DNA from: Propionibacteriaceae bacterium UBA6238 | GTDB taxonomy: Bacteria; Actinomycetota; Actinomycetes; Propionibacteriales; Propionibacteriaceae | Direction: 5' to 3' | Length of the DNA stretch: 64,000 nucleotides | Assembly (NCBI GenBank): GCA_002441465.1 | Contig: DJWE01000071.1 | Span: 11,614-75,613 of the forward strand | In this document: positions 1 through 8,052 of the stretch, one piece after another | How the letters are laid out: each line of letters begins with the position of its first letter | How positions within the stretch are numbered: the first letter of the stretch is position 1 | Position numbers and translations under genes: made by a program | Notes under the pieces: model-generated | Told to the model about the DNA's origin: nothing | Seen by the model: only the letters and a program-made list of their open reading frames with translations | The model's database searches: none

Positions 1-869
1 TCGACGCTGGTCAACGAGATGCCCAGAGTGTGGGTGAGAGCGGTGTTGTCGAAGCCAGTCAGGCCGATATCGGCTCCCGGTCGCAGCCCGAGGGTCTCCA
101 GCCGGCTCGCCATGGCGATCGCCACTCGGTCGTTGTGGCAGACGATGCCCAGCCCCGGCCGGAGCAGCCCTTCCAGTCCCGCGACCCGTTCGGCTGCGGC
201 GCCGTGCCGGACGGCGGTGAAGGTGAGGACCGGACGTCCCGCCGCTTCTTGCGCGTCGGCGTAGCCCCGCCGCCGTTCGCGCGATGAGTCGCCCTCCGCG
301 GCTCGCTCGTAGCCGAGGTAGACCACCGGATCGTAGCCGCGCGAGCGTAGATGCTCGGTGACCAACCTGCCGTTGCCGCGGTCGTCGGAGTGCACCAGAT
401 CGACCGACGCGGGAGCCCGGTTGCGGGTGAGCACGACCGTCGGGGACACCTCGCCGTAGCGCTGCAACGCCGCCATGTCCAGCAGGGGCGAGACCAGGAT
501 CAGACCACAGGCCCGCAGTTCCAGGAACCGCTCGATCGCGTTGACTTCGCGTCCGGGGTCCTCGGCGATGCTCGCCAAGAGCGGGACGTAGCCGCGCTCC
601 TCCCCCGCCGTACGCAGCGCTTCGGCCAGTTCGCCGTAGAAGTGGTTGGCGAAGCCGGGCAGGACTACTCCGATCAGATCTGAGCGATTCCTCGCCAGCG
701 ACCGGGCGGCGGCGTTCGCTCGGTAGCCGAGGTCCACCATCGCCTGTTCCACCGCCGCTCGCCGCTCCGGCGACACCCGGGGATCGTTGCGCACCACCAG
801 CGAAACCAACGGACGCGACACTCCAGCCAGGCGCGCCACATCCGCCTGGGTCGGCGGTCGTCGGTCCAT
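1..869 (-). CDS. LacI-family transcriptional regulator (3' end cut by window)
   Basis: The visible ~289 residues start with a LacI-type helix-turn-helix (residues ~6-26, reading TQADVARLAGVSRPLVS) followed by the hinge region (YRANAAARSLARNRS) and a periplasmic-binding-like effector domain. The protein continues past the left edge. The start is the ATG at 869, only 11 bases after the stop of the isomerase gene, so it is the last visible gene of an operon that begins with the dehydrogenase at 2768. Two perfect palindromes of LacI-operator type lie just upstream of that operon, so autoregulation is likely. The effector is unknown; the neighbours suggest an inositol isomer or a product of its oxidation. 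Confidence 0.9.
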   Translation of the reverse strand, partial: MDRRPPTQADVARLAGVSRPLVSLVVRNDPRVSPERRAAVEQAMVDLGYRANAAARSLARNRSDLIGVVLPGFANHFYGELAEALRTAGEERGYVPLLASIAEDPGREVNAIERFLELRACGLILVSPLLDMAALQRYGEVSPTVVLTRNRAPASVDLVHSDDRGNGRLVTEHLRSRGYDPVVYLGYERAAEGDSSRERRRGYADAQEAAGRPVLTFTAVRHGAAAERVAGLEGLLRPGLGIVCHNDRVAIAMASRLETLGLRPGADIGLTGFDNTALTHTLGISLTSV

Positions 870-880
870 CTGCGCTCCGA

Positions 881-1744
881 TCAGCCCAGTTCCTGCTGGA
901 TGCGGGTGAGCATACGGCGGTTGATGTTGTCGGCATCTTCGTGCCAGCCGAACACGCACACGCTGACCACACCGTCGAAGGCGATCTCGCGCAGGGTCGC
1001 GAACACCCGCTCGAAGGGCACCTCACCACGCCCGATCTCGGCATGCTGGTGAACCCGGGCGTCCACTCCGGGTGGGTTCACGATGTAGCGGTTCCCGTCG
1101 TTCGCGGCATGGTTCAGCGCGTCCGCGATGTGCACCTCGCGCAATTTCGGCGCGCTCGAGGTGATCATCCGCTCCACGTCGCCGGCGCCCTCGGACAGGT
1201 GGAAGGCGTGTGGGCAGCAGAACTCGTACCCGATCCAGTCCAGGTTCGCCCCCCGGATCAGCGAGTAGGCCGCGTCGTGAGTCTCGACGAAGTCGTAGGG
1301 ATGAGCCTCCATGTTCAGCCGGATGCCGTAGTTCTCGAAGGCTGGGGAGAGCTCCTCCAGCGACCGGTACCACTGCGCCTCACACTCGCGCGGGGTGTTC
1401 GGGTTTCCCGAGAACTCCGAGGTGATCTCGCGGCAGTTGATCTGGTCGGCCAGTTCCAGCAGCCGCCGCCAGTTCCGCACCTGCGCGGCACGTTCGGCCT
1501 CGTCAGTGGAGGACCAGTTGAACACCGGGTTCAGGGTGCGCACCCGCACCCCGGTCTCCTGCTGAGCCCGGTTCAGCCCAGCCACGAACTCGTCATCGGC
1601 CTTCGGGTAGTGGTGCCAGAAGTGGAACTCGTTGTTCGGTGACAGCTCCACGAACGCGAACCCCAGTTCGGCAGCCTTCCGCAGCGTGTCGGCCGTCGAC
1701 ATCGACGGGTAGTACATGTTCGGATCCAGCGCGATATCGACCAT
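881..1744 (-). CDS. sugar phosphate isomerase/epimerase (AP-endonuclease-2-like TIM barrel)
   Basis: This 287-residue protein has the length and pattern of xylose-isomerase-like TIM barrels, with acidic and His metal ligands in NMEAHPYDFVETHD (~residues 145-158), in the VHIADALNH segment and near the C terminus. Such enzymes epimerise, isomerise or dehydrate keto-sugars and inososes. The ATG is preceded by GAGGAACG, and 13 bases separate it from the inositol-dehydrogenase-like gene upstream. The pairing of an NAD-dependent dehydrogenase with this isomerase under a LacI regulator suggests that an oxidised cyclitol or sugar is its substrate. Exact chemistry cannot be read from sequence; IolE, IolH and IolI-type roles are all possible. 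Confidence 0.8.
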   Translation of the reverse strand: MVDIALDPNMYYPSMSTADTLRKAAELGFAFVELSPNNEFHFWHHYPKADDEFVAGLNRAQQETGVRVRTLNPVFNWSSTDEAERAAQVRNWRRLLELADQINCREITSEFSGNPNTPRECEAQWYRSLEELSPAFENYGIRLNMEAHPYDFVETHDAAYSLIRGANLDWIGYEFCCPHAFHLSEGAGDVERMITSSAPKLREVHIADALNHAANDGNRYIVNPPGVDARVHQHAEIGRGEVPFERVFATLREIAFDGVVSVCVFGWHEDADNINRRMLTRIQQELG

Positions 1745-1757
1745 GATCGTTCCTCGG

Positions 1758-2768
1758 CTAGGCGTAGAGAGCGGGCTTCGGGATCATCTGGACGTCCACC
1801 TCGACGCCACCGGACTCCAGCGAGGCCACGGCAGCATCGACGACCACTCCGGCGGCGTAGCCGTCCCAGGCCGAGGAACCGGTGTGCTCACCCCGCTCCA
1901 CGGCACGGATCCACTGCTGCACCTCGGCGTTGAACGCCGCATGGAACCGGTCGATGTGGCTGCGGCAGATCGCGTTGCGGTTGCCGGCCACGTCCCGGGT
2001 CAGGGTGTGCTCCTGGTCGCCGAGCCGAATCGTGCCCTGCTCCATCACCAGCTCGCACTCGATCGAGTAGCCGAAGCCGATGTTCACGTTCACCTCGTCA
2101 TCGATCCGGACGCCGGACTCGGTGTAGGCCACCAGCACCAGCGGGTCGGCGAGGTGCTCGAACCGGTGGCTGGTCGAGCGCGGCGTATCGATCCGCACCC
2201 GGACGATCTCCTCACCCAGCAGGTACCGGCAGGTGTCGATCTCGTGAATCGCGGTGTCGTCGATCATGTTCCGGGTGGTGTACCCGTCCGGGACGGAGGG
2301 GTTGCGGTGCCGGCAGTGCACCAAAGTCGCGTAGCCGAGCTCACCGGAGACCAGCGCATCGCGCATCTCCTGGTAGCCGGCGTCGAAGCGCCGCATGAAC
2401 CCGACGGTGACCAGCTTCTTGCCTACGGCCTGCTCGGCCTGGAGGATCTCCACGGCATCCGCGGCCAGCGTGGTCAGAGGCTTCTCGCAGAGCACGTACT
2501 TGCCCGCCCGCACCGCGGCGAGCACGTCCGGAGCGTGCACGCTGCCGAAGGTGGCGATCAGGATCGCGTCGACGTCGGGATCGGCGATGAGGTCCGCACC
2601 CGTCGCGTAGGCCCGTGCGCCCAGCGGCCCGGCCACGGCCTGCGCGCCCGCGAGGTTCACGTCCGCGATGGCGACCACGGTGCCTCCGGATAGCTCCTCC
2701 TCGATCCGCCGGATGTGTGCCCGGCCCATGCCGCCGGCGCCGATGACCCCGATTCGTACTGCCATCAT
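1758..2768 (-). CDS. Gfo/Idh/MocA oxidoreductase, inositol 2-dehydrogenase-like
   Basis: This 336-residue NAD(P)-dependent dehydrogenase has an N-terminal Rossmann motif GVIGAGGMGRAH (~7-18), the family EKP motif (CEKPLT, ~97) and the catalytic D-x3-H of inositol dehydrogenases in DDTAIHEID (~170). It probably oxidises myo-inositol, another inositol isomer or a related polyol to the keto form. It is the first gene of the operon ending in the lacI gene and has AAGGGAACC before tandem ATG codons (2768 or 2765). The palindromes at 2843-2880 lie directly in its promoter region. It differs clearly from the second IolG copy at 9028-10017, so the two likely act on different isomers. Confidence 0.85.
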   Translation of the reverse strand: MMAVRIGVIGAGGMGRAHIRRIEEELSGGTVVAIADVNLAGAQAVAGPLGARAYATGADLIADPDVDAILIATFGSVHAPDVLAAVRAGKYVLCEKPLTTLAADAVEILQAEQAVGKKLVTVGFMRRFDAGYQEMRDALVSGELGYATLVHCRHRNPSVPDGYTTRNMIDDTAIHEIDTCRYLLGEEIVRVRIDTPRSTSHRFEHLADPLVLVAYTESGVRIDDEVNVNIGFGYSIECELVMEQGTIRLGDQEHTLTRDVAGNRNAICRSHIDRFHAAFNAEVQQWIRAVERGEHTGSSAWDGYAAGVVVDAAVASLESGGVEVDVQMIPKPALYA

Positions 2769-2842
2769 TGGTTCCCTTCTCTGCGCTGATCCGGTTGGAG
2801 CACGTGAGCGGCGGGGGCCGGTGCCTCGTCAGTGAGGCGATC

Positions 2843-2880
2843 TAGCACGTGCTAACAACAGCAATTTAGCGCGCGCTAAA
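2843..2880. promoter_or_regulatory. two LacI-family operator palindromes
   Basis: Two perfect palindromes sit side by side: TAGCACGTGCTA at 2843-2854 and TTTAGCGCGCGCTAAA at 2865-2880, with centres 24 bases apart. The central CG dyad with TAGC/GCTA arms is the usual shape of LacI/GalR operators. They lie 75-112 bases upstream of the dehydrogenase start at 2768, whose operon ends with a lacI gene, and 34 bases beyond the stop of the gene at 2914. I infer that the LacI protein encoded at 1-869 binds here. Confidence 0.8.
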
Positions 2881-2913
2881 GCTGTCGGCAAGGAGTGATC
2901 GACGATCCGCAGC

Positions 2914-4095
2914 TCAGAAGGCGTAGGTGGTTCCACTGACCTCGGGGACGGCGTGCCATGCCCGATCGGCGGCGGAGGCGACCACAGCCTCGTCGACCTC
3001 CGCGGCGGCCCAGGCGTCCCCGGCCGACGGCGCGACCTGACGACCGGTGAGCACAGACTCCAGCAACTGCCCCGCCTCGATCACCTTCGAGTCGTCGAAG
3101 GACAGATGCTGGCCCGGACCCGGCTGGAAGCGTCCGTAATCCCCGTAGCCGGACTCGCTCATCACGGTGGTGTAGCCGCGGTGGACGCCCTCCCCTGCGA
3201 TCAGCACCTGGAGGTGCTCGGGGTGTTCGAAGCTCCACCGCAGCGAGCCCTCGGTGCCGTACACCTCGACCACGTACTCAGCTCGCGGGCCGACGGCCAC
3301 GCGCGAGGACTCCAGGGTGACCAGGGCACCGCTCCCGGTGCGGGCGAGCGCCGCGACATAGTCCTCGTTCTCGACGCTACGACGCTCGTCGCTCACGGCG
3401 ACGGCGGAGTGCCCCACGCCCACGCCGAGCGGAACCGGACGCGTGGTGATGAAGGTGTCGGTCATCGCGGTCACCTCGGTGATCCGGCTGCCGAGCACGT
3501 ACTGGGCCAGATCGATGCCGTGGCTGAGCAAGTCCGCAACCACACCGGCCCCGGCCTGCGCTCGGATGTAGCGCCAGGTGTGCGGACCCTCCGAGGAGGA
3601 GGCGTAGTCGGCGATCAGCCAGACCCGGGCGTTGGTGATCCGGCCGAGTCGGCCCGTCCTGACCAGCTCCCTGGCATGCTCGACCTGCGGCTGGTGGCGG
3701 TAGTTGAAGCCGGCCGCGGTGACCAACCCGGCTGCGGCGGCGCCCTGGGCGATCGCTCGGCTCTGGGCCGCGTTCACCCCCATCGGTTTCTCGATCCAGA
3801 AGTGCTTGCCCGCGGCGATCGCCGCCATCGCGATCTCGTGGTGCAGGAAGTTCGGGGCACAGATCGAGACCGCCTCGACCTGCGGATCGGCCAGGACCTC
3901 GCGATAGTCCTCGACCGCATGCTCGAAGCCGAGTCCGCGGGCCGCCTCCCGGTTCGCGGGGACGGGGTCGGCAGCCGCGACCAGGCGCGCGCTCACGCCC
4001 AGCTCCGGGTAGCGCTCGGCCACCTGACGGAAGCCGCGGCTGTGCAGCCGGCCCATCCAGCCCAGGGCGATCACGCCCACACCGATCTGCCTCAT
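2914..4095 (-). CDS. Gfo/Idh/MocA family oxidoreductase
   Basis: This 393-residue protein has a Rossmann start (GVGVIALGWMGRLHSRG, ~5-21) in which the usual GxGxxG is altered to GVIALG. It carries the EKP motif (IEKPMG, ~105) and a D-x3-H motif in VADLLSHGIDLAQY (~188). It belongs to the broad sugar/cyclitol dehydrogenase family and resembles the Oxi/IdhA-type paralogues that accompany inositol genes in corynebacteria. GAGAGG precedes the ATG. It follows the importer permease by 64 bases containing a hairpin, so it may be read at reduced level from the transport operon. The substrate is unknown. Confidence 0.8.
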   Translation of the reverse strand: MRQIGVGVIALGWMGRLHSRGFRQVAERYPELGVSARLVAAADPVPANREAARGLGFEHAVEDYREVLADPQVEAVSICAPNFLHHEIAMAAIAAGKHFWIEKPMGVNAAQSRAIAQGAAAAGLVTAAGFNYRHQPQVEHARELVRTGRLGRITNARVWLIADYASSSEGPHTWRYIRAQAGAGVVADLLSHGIDLAQYVLGSRITEVTAMTDTFITTRPVPLGVGVGHSAVAVSDERRSVENEDYVAALARTGSGALVTLESSRVAVGPRAEYVVEVYGTEGSLRWSFEHPEHLQVLIAGEGVHRGYTTVMSESGYGDYGRFQPGPGQHLSFDDSKVIEAGQLLESVLTGRQVAPSAGDAWAAAEVDEAVVASAADRAWHAVPEVSGTTYAF

Positions 4096-4118
4096 CGCAG
4101 GGTCCTCTCACAAGCGAC

Positions 4119-4148
4119 GAGGGCGCCCCTCAGGTGAGGAGCACCCTC
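4119..4148 (-). terminator. hairpin after the importer permease gene
   Basis: A 14-bp stem with G-U pairs (GAGGGTGCTCCTCA against TGAGGGGCGCCCTC, read on the minus strand) lies between the permease stop at 4160 and the next gene start at 4095. There is no T-run, so it may be a partial terminator or an RNA-stability element rather than a full stop. Confidence 0.5.
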
Positions 4149-4159
4149 GCCAGGTGGTT

Positions 4160-5158
4160 TCAGCGGTTCTTGCGCTCGTCGATGATGATGGCGAGCACGA
4201 TGATGACGCCCTTCACGACCTGCTGCATGAACGGCGAGATGTTGATCAGGTCCATGCCGTTGTTGATCACGCCGATGATCAGTGCGCCGACAACGGCCCC
4301 CCAGATGGTGCCGATGCCGCCGTTGAAGCTGGTACCGCCGATGACGGTGGACGCGATCGCGTCCAGCTCGATACCGGTACCCAGCTGCGGGTTGCCCGAG
4401 CCGATCCGGGCCGCGAGGACCATGCCGGCCAGGCCGGCGAGCAGGCCGGACAAGGCGAAGATCCCGATCTTGAGCTTGTTCAGGCTGATGCCGGACACCC
4501 GGGCCGCCTGCTCGTTGCCGCCCAAGGCGTAGGTGTGCCGGCCGAACCGGGTGAAGTTCAGCACCACATGCGCACCGACAGCGACGATCGCGAGGATCCA
4601 GATCGGCACCGGGAGCCAGAGCAGGTCACCCTGGCCGATGAAGTTGAAGGCGGGCTGCAGCTTGGAGATCGGACGGCCACCCGAGTAGATCAGCGCCAGG
4701 CCGCGCGCGGCCGTCATCATGCCCAGGGTCGCGATGAACGGGGCAATGTTGAACCCGGCGACCAGCGCACCGTTGATCAGACCGAGCAGCGCGCCCACGG
4801 CCAGGCCGGCCAGGATCGCGACGAACACCGGCAGTTGCAGGCCCGGGTACATGATCACCGAAGCGTCGGGCATCTGGGCCAGGCTGGCCGAGACCACGGC
4901 CGACACCGCGACGATCGAGCCGACCGACAAGTCGATGCCGTTGATGATGATCACGAAGGTCATGCCGGTTGCGATGATCGCGATCGCGGAGACCTGCCGG
5001 ATCACGTTGATCAGGTTCTGCGGCTGCAGGAACGTACCGCCGGTCAGCACCGACAGCAGGATGACGAACAACAACAAGATCCCGACGATGGCGTACTTCT
5101 TGACGAATCCACCCCAGTCGAAGGTGGACGTGCGCGCCTCGTTGGCGGTGTTGGACAT
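4160..5158 (-). CDS. ABC transporter permease, ribose/inositol (RbsC) type
   Basis: This 332-residue integral membrane protein has about eight to ten hydrophobic segments and the conserved RbsC-family loop IDLSVGSIVAVSAVV (~75-89) and GGRPISKLQPAF region. It forms the membrane channel of a CUT2-type sugar importer together with the ATPase (5174-6679) and the lipoprotein (6800-7777). GAGAGGAAC precedes its ATG, 15 bases after the ATPase stop. Placement inside the inositol island and the GntR-type operator before the first gene of this unit indicate inositol as the likely substrate, as for the IatP/IatA/IbpA system of Caulobacter. Confidence 0.9.
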   Translation of the reverse strand: MSNTANEARTSTFDWGGFVKKYAIVGILLLFVILLSVLTGGTFLQPQNLINVIRQVSAIAIIATGMTFVIIINGIDLSVGSIVAVSAVVSASLAQMPDASVIMYPGLQLPVFVAILAGLAVGALLGLINGALVAGFNIAPFIATLGMMTAARGLALIYSGGRPISKLQPAFNFIGQGDLLWLPVPIWILAIVAVGAHVVLNFTRFGRHTYALGGNEQAARVSGISLNKLKIGIFALSGLLAGLAGMVLAARIGSGNPQLGTGIELDAIASTVIGGTSFNGGIGTIWGAVVGALIIGVINNGMDLINISPFMQQVVKGVIIVLAIIIDERKNR

Positions 5159-5173
5159 TCTGGTTCGTTCCTC

Positions 5174-6679
5174 TCAGGCGGCCGCGGCGCCGGGGCCGGT
5201 GGCGAGTTGCATGATTCGTTCCTGGGTGGCTTCGGAGCGGTCGATGATGCCGCTCACGCTGCCCTCGTGCATGACTACGATCCGGTCGCTCATCCCGAGC
5301 ACCTCCGGCATCTCCGAGGAGACCATGATGATCGCCTTGCCCTGCTGAGCGAGCAGTGACATGAGCCGGTGGATCTCCGACTTCGCGCCGACGTCGATCC
5401 CGCGCGTGGGCTCGTCGATCATCAAGATGTCGGGCAGCGTGAGCAGCCAGCGCGAGATCAGCACCTTCTGCTGGTTTCCCCCGGACAGGTTCTGGATCGA
5501 CTGGCTCAACGAAGGCGTCTTCAGCGCCAGCGTCTCCCGCTGTACCTGGCAGTCCTCATCGATCCGCTTGAGGTTCAGGAAGCCGTTCGGGGAGTACTTC
5601 GGCAACGCCGCCATGATCATGTTGTCCCGCACGCTGAGCACGCCCATGATCCCGGTCAGCTTGCGATCCTCGGTCAACAGCCCCATGCCTGCGGCAATCG
5701 CGTCCTTCGGCTGGCTGATCGTCACCGGCTTGCCGTCGATCGTGATGGTGCCGGATTCGGCCTTGTACACCCCGAAGAGGGTCTCCAGTACCTCGGTGCG
5801 ACCCGCGCCCATCAGGCCCGCGATGCCGAGGATCTCGCCGCGACGCACCTCGAAGCTCACGTCCTTGACCAGGTGTCCCCGGCTCAGACCCTCCACCTTC
5901 AAGAACACACCACCGATCTCGGCTTCGAGCTTGGGGAACATCTGGGTCAGTTCACGACCGACCATCAGCGCGATCAACGTGTCCCGATTCAGCTCCGCCG
6001 CCGGCAGGCTCGCCACGTGTTTGCCGTCACGGAACACGGTGATGTCGTCGGAGATCTTGAATACTTCGTCCATCTTGTGGGTGATGTAGATGATCGCCGT
6101 GCCGGAGTCCTTCAGCTGACCGATCATTCGGTGCAGATGAGCCACCTCGGTCTCGGTGATCGCGGACGTCGGCTCGTCCATGATGATCAGCTTGGAGTCG
6201 AAGCTGATCGCCTTGGCGATCTCGACCATCTGGGTCTGCGCAATGCTCAGTTGCTTCATCGGACGCGTTGGGTCGATGCGGATCTCCCAGCGATCGAACA
6301 ACTCCTGCGTCGCGCGCCTCATCGCGCCGCGACTGATCAAACCGAGCGGGCCCCGCGGCTCACGCCCCAGCCAGATGTTCTCCGCCACGGTCATCTCCGG
6401 CACCGGCGACAACTCCTGGTGGATCATCGAGATCCCCAGCCCCAGGCCGGTCGCCGTGTCGGGAATCGTCACCTGATGGCCGTCGAAGGTGATCGTGCCG
6501 CCATCGGGCTGATACATCCCGATGAGCACCTTCATCAGGGTCGACTTCCCCGCACCGTTCTCGCCCATCAGCGAGTGAACAGTGCCGGGACGCACCTTCA
6601 GGTCGACGTGGTCGAGGGCATGCACACCCGGGAAGATCTTGTCGATGCCCTGCATCTCCAGCAGGTACTCATCAGTCAT
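5174..6679 (-). CDS. ABC transporter ATPase with two nucleotide-binding domains, RbsA/MglA type
   Basis: This 501-residue protein carries two ABC domains. The first has Walker A GENGAGKST (~40) and a Walker B ending IIMDEPTSA; the second has a degenerate Walker A (GLMGAGRTE) but an intact LSGGNQQKV signature and LMIDEPTRG. This asymmetry is normal for CUT2 ATPases. A GTG four codons upstream (6691) is possible, but GAGG lies six bases before the ATG at 6679, which I prefer. It energises the putative inositol importer. A strong hairpin separates it from the binding-protein gene, which fits higher expression of the latter. Confidence 0.92.
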   Translation of the reverse strand: MTDEYLLEMQGIDKIFPGVHALDHVDLKVRPGTVHSLMGENGAGKSTLMKVLIGMYQPDGGTITFDGHQVTIPDTATGLGLGISMIHQELSPVPEMTVAENIWLGREPRGPLGLISRGAMRRATQELFDRWEIRIDPTRPMKQLSIAQTQMVEIAKAISFDSKLIIMDEPTSAITETEVAHLHRMIGQLKDSGTAIIYITHKMDEVFKISDDITVFRDGKHVASLPAAELNRDTLIALMVGRELTQMFPKLEAEIGGVFLKVEGLSRGHLVKDVSFEVRRGEILGIAGLMGAGRTEVLETLFGVYKAESGTITIDGKPVTISQPKDAIAAGMGLLTEDRKLTGIMGVLSVRDNMIMAALPKYSPNGFLNLKRIDEDCQVQRETLALKTPSLSQSIQNLSGGNQQKVLISRWLLTLPDILMIDEPTRGIDVGAKSEIHRLMSLLAQQGKAIIMVSSEMPEVLGMSDRIVVMHEGSVSGIIDRSEATQERIMQLATGPGAAAA

Positions 6680-6726
6680 CACAAACCTCACGCATGGTAG
6701 TCGGCTTCCTTGCTCATTCCGGCAGA

Positions 6727-6756
6727 CGGGTGGATGACCGCGAAGTCATCCACCCG
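6727..6756 (-). terminator. intercistronic hairpin between binding protein and ATPase genes
   Basis: A perfect 12-bp stem (CGGGTGGATGAC with its complement) and a 6-base loop lie between the binding-protein stop (6800) and the ATPase start (6679). No T-run follows. It probably works as an attenuator or 3' stabiliser that keeps the binding protein in excess, as seen in many ABC operons. Confidence 0.7.
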
Positions 6757-6799
6757 CTTGCCCGTACTACATGCCTGGTGTCACAGGACTTATCTCCTC

Positions 6800-7777
6800 C
6801 TACTTGCCGGCGAAGTCAGCCATGTTGTCGGGCGTGACCAGCTGGTAGGGGATGTCGACGTAGTCCTTGACCGTCTGGCCGCCCGCGAGGTCGACCACCG
6901 CGTCCAGACCACCCTTGCCCTGGCCGGCCGCGTCCTGGAACACGGTCACGGCGAGGTCGCCGGCACCCATCGCCGCAAGGGCGTCAGCGGTGGCGTCCAC
7001 GCCACCGACCAAGATACCGTCGGCGCCGAGCTTCTTGTTGTCGGCCTTGATGGCGTTGATCGCGCCGAGCGCCATCTCATCGTTGTTCGCGCAGACGACC
7101 TTGATGTCGTCGCCCGACTGCAGCCAGTTCTCCATGATCGACTGGCCCTTCTCGCGGTACCAGTTGCCGGCCTGGGTCTTGATCACCTTCATGCCCGGGT
7201 TCTGGGCCACCACGTCGTTGCAGCCCTTGGTGCGCTGCACGGCAGCCTCGTTGGCCGGGTCGCCCTGCAGGATCACGACGTTGCCCGTGCCTCCGGCCAG
7301 TTTGGCCAGTTCCTGCATCTCGACGGTGCCGGCGTACAGGGAGTCCGAGCCCACGTAGGGCACACCGGAGGGGAGGTCGGCCGGCTTGCGGTTGACGTAG
7401 ACCAGCGGAATGTTCGCGCTCTTTGCGGCGTCGGTCATCGGGCCGGCCGCGTCGGTGTCGACCGGGATCACGATGATGCCGTCGACCTTCTGCGACACGA
7501 AGTTCTCCACCTGGCCCAGCTGGGTGTCGGTCTTCTCCTCAGCGGCCACGATGTTGACCTCGACGCCCTTGGCCTTTGCCTCTGCGGTGATCGCGTCGGC
7601 GACCTTCTGCAGGAACTGGTCGAGGATCGGGAAGGTAACACCGATCTTGAGCGTCTTTGTGGCGCCTCCACTGGCATCGGTGCCGGCGGACGGCGCGGCG
7701 GGCGTGGAGCACGCCGTGAAGACGCTGGCGGAAGCGAGCACAATCGCCGCCACCTTGAGTCCGATTCTGTTGGCCAT
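6800..7777 (-). CDS. sugar ABC transporter substrate-binding lipoprotein, RbsB type
   Basis: This 325-residue protein has a signal peptide with a lipobox (SVFTAC, Cys ~23) followed by a Ser/Ala/Gly-rich linker and a periplasmic-binding-protein type 1 fold (GVTFPILDQFLQKVADAI, then DGIIVIPVDTDAAGP). It captures the substrate outside the cell for the importer encoded next to it. AGAGAGG precedes the ATG. An upstream copy of the WTGTMARGACAW palindrome (7933-7944) connects it to the inositol regulon. Substrate assignment to inositol is from context, since ribose, xylose and inositol binders share this fold. Confidence 0.9.
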   Translation of the reverse strand: MANRIGLKVAAIVLASASVFTACSTPAAPSAGTDASGGATKTLKIGVTFPILDQFLQKVADAITAEAKAKGVEVNIVAAEEKTDTQLGQVENFVSQKVDGIIVIPVDTDAAGPMTDAAKSANIPLVYVNRKPADLPSGVPYVGSDSLYAGTVEMQELAKLAGGTGNVVILQGDPANEAAVQRTKGCNDVVAQNPGMKVIKTQAGNWYREKGQSIMENWLQSGDDIKVVCANNDEMALGAINAIKADNKKLGADGILVGGVDATADALAAMGAGDLAVTVFQDAAGQGKGGLDAVVDLAGGQTVKDYVDIPYQLVTPDNMADFAGK

Positions 7778-7932
7778 AATCCCTCTCTTTGAGATCTAGG
7801 GGACACGATCCACCCGAGGAGGAGTCCGTGCGAAGGAGGCCCTGGCTCCTTCGTTGTCAACCTAAGGCTTCTCGTACCACCCGGTCACGACTCCGTGCCG
7901 GATGATCTCGAAGCTACGGTGAGGATGAGTAG

Positions 7933-7944
7933 TTGTCAAGACAT
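7933..7944. promoter_or_regulatory. GntR-type (IolR-like) operator upstream of the importer
   Basis: TTGTCAAGACAT matches WTGTMARGACAW. It lies 156 bases upstream of the binding-protein start. Its complement contains TGTCTTGACA, which fits the motif KGWCHTRACA that I recall for Corynebacterium glutamicum IolR. Confidence 0.7.
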
Positions 7945-8009
7945 ATAGACAAGGAGAGAGCATTTGATGGATAACATTCTTACAACATCGCACGCTCAGA
8001 GACGCGCGA

Positions 8010-8039
8010 GAGGGCGCCCCGCCGCGGCGGAGCGCCCTC
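8010..8039 (-). terminator. terminator hairpin after the iolE-like gene
   Basis: A 14-bp, almost perfect GC-rich stem (GAGGGCGCTCCGCC against GGCGGGGCGCCCTC) with a two-base centre starts 14 bases beyond the stop at 8053. It probably separates the iolG-iolE unit from the importer operon promoter. No T-run is present. Confidence 0.65.
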
Positions 8040-8052
8040 GTCCCGAATCAGA

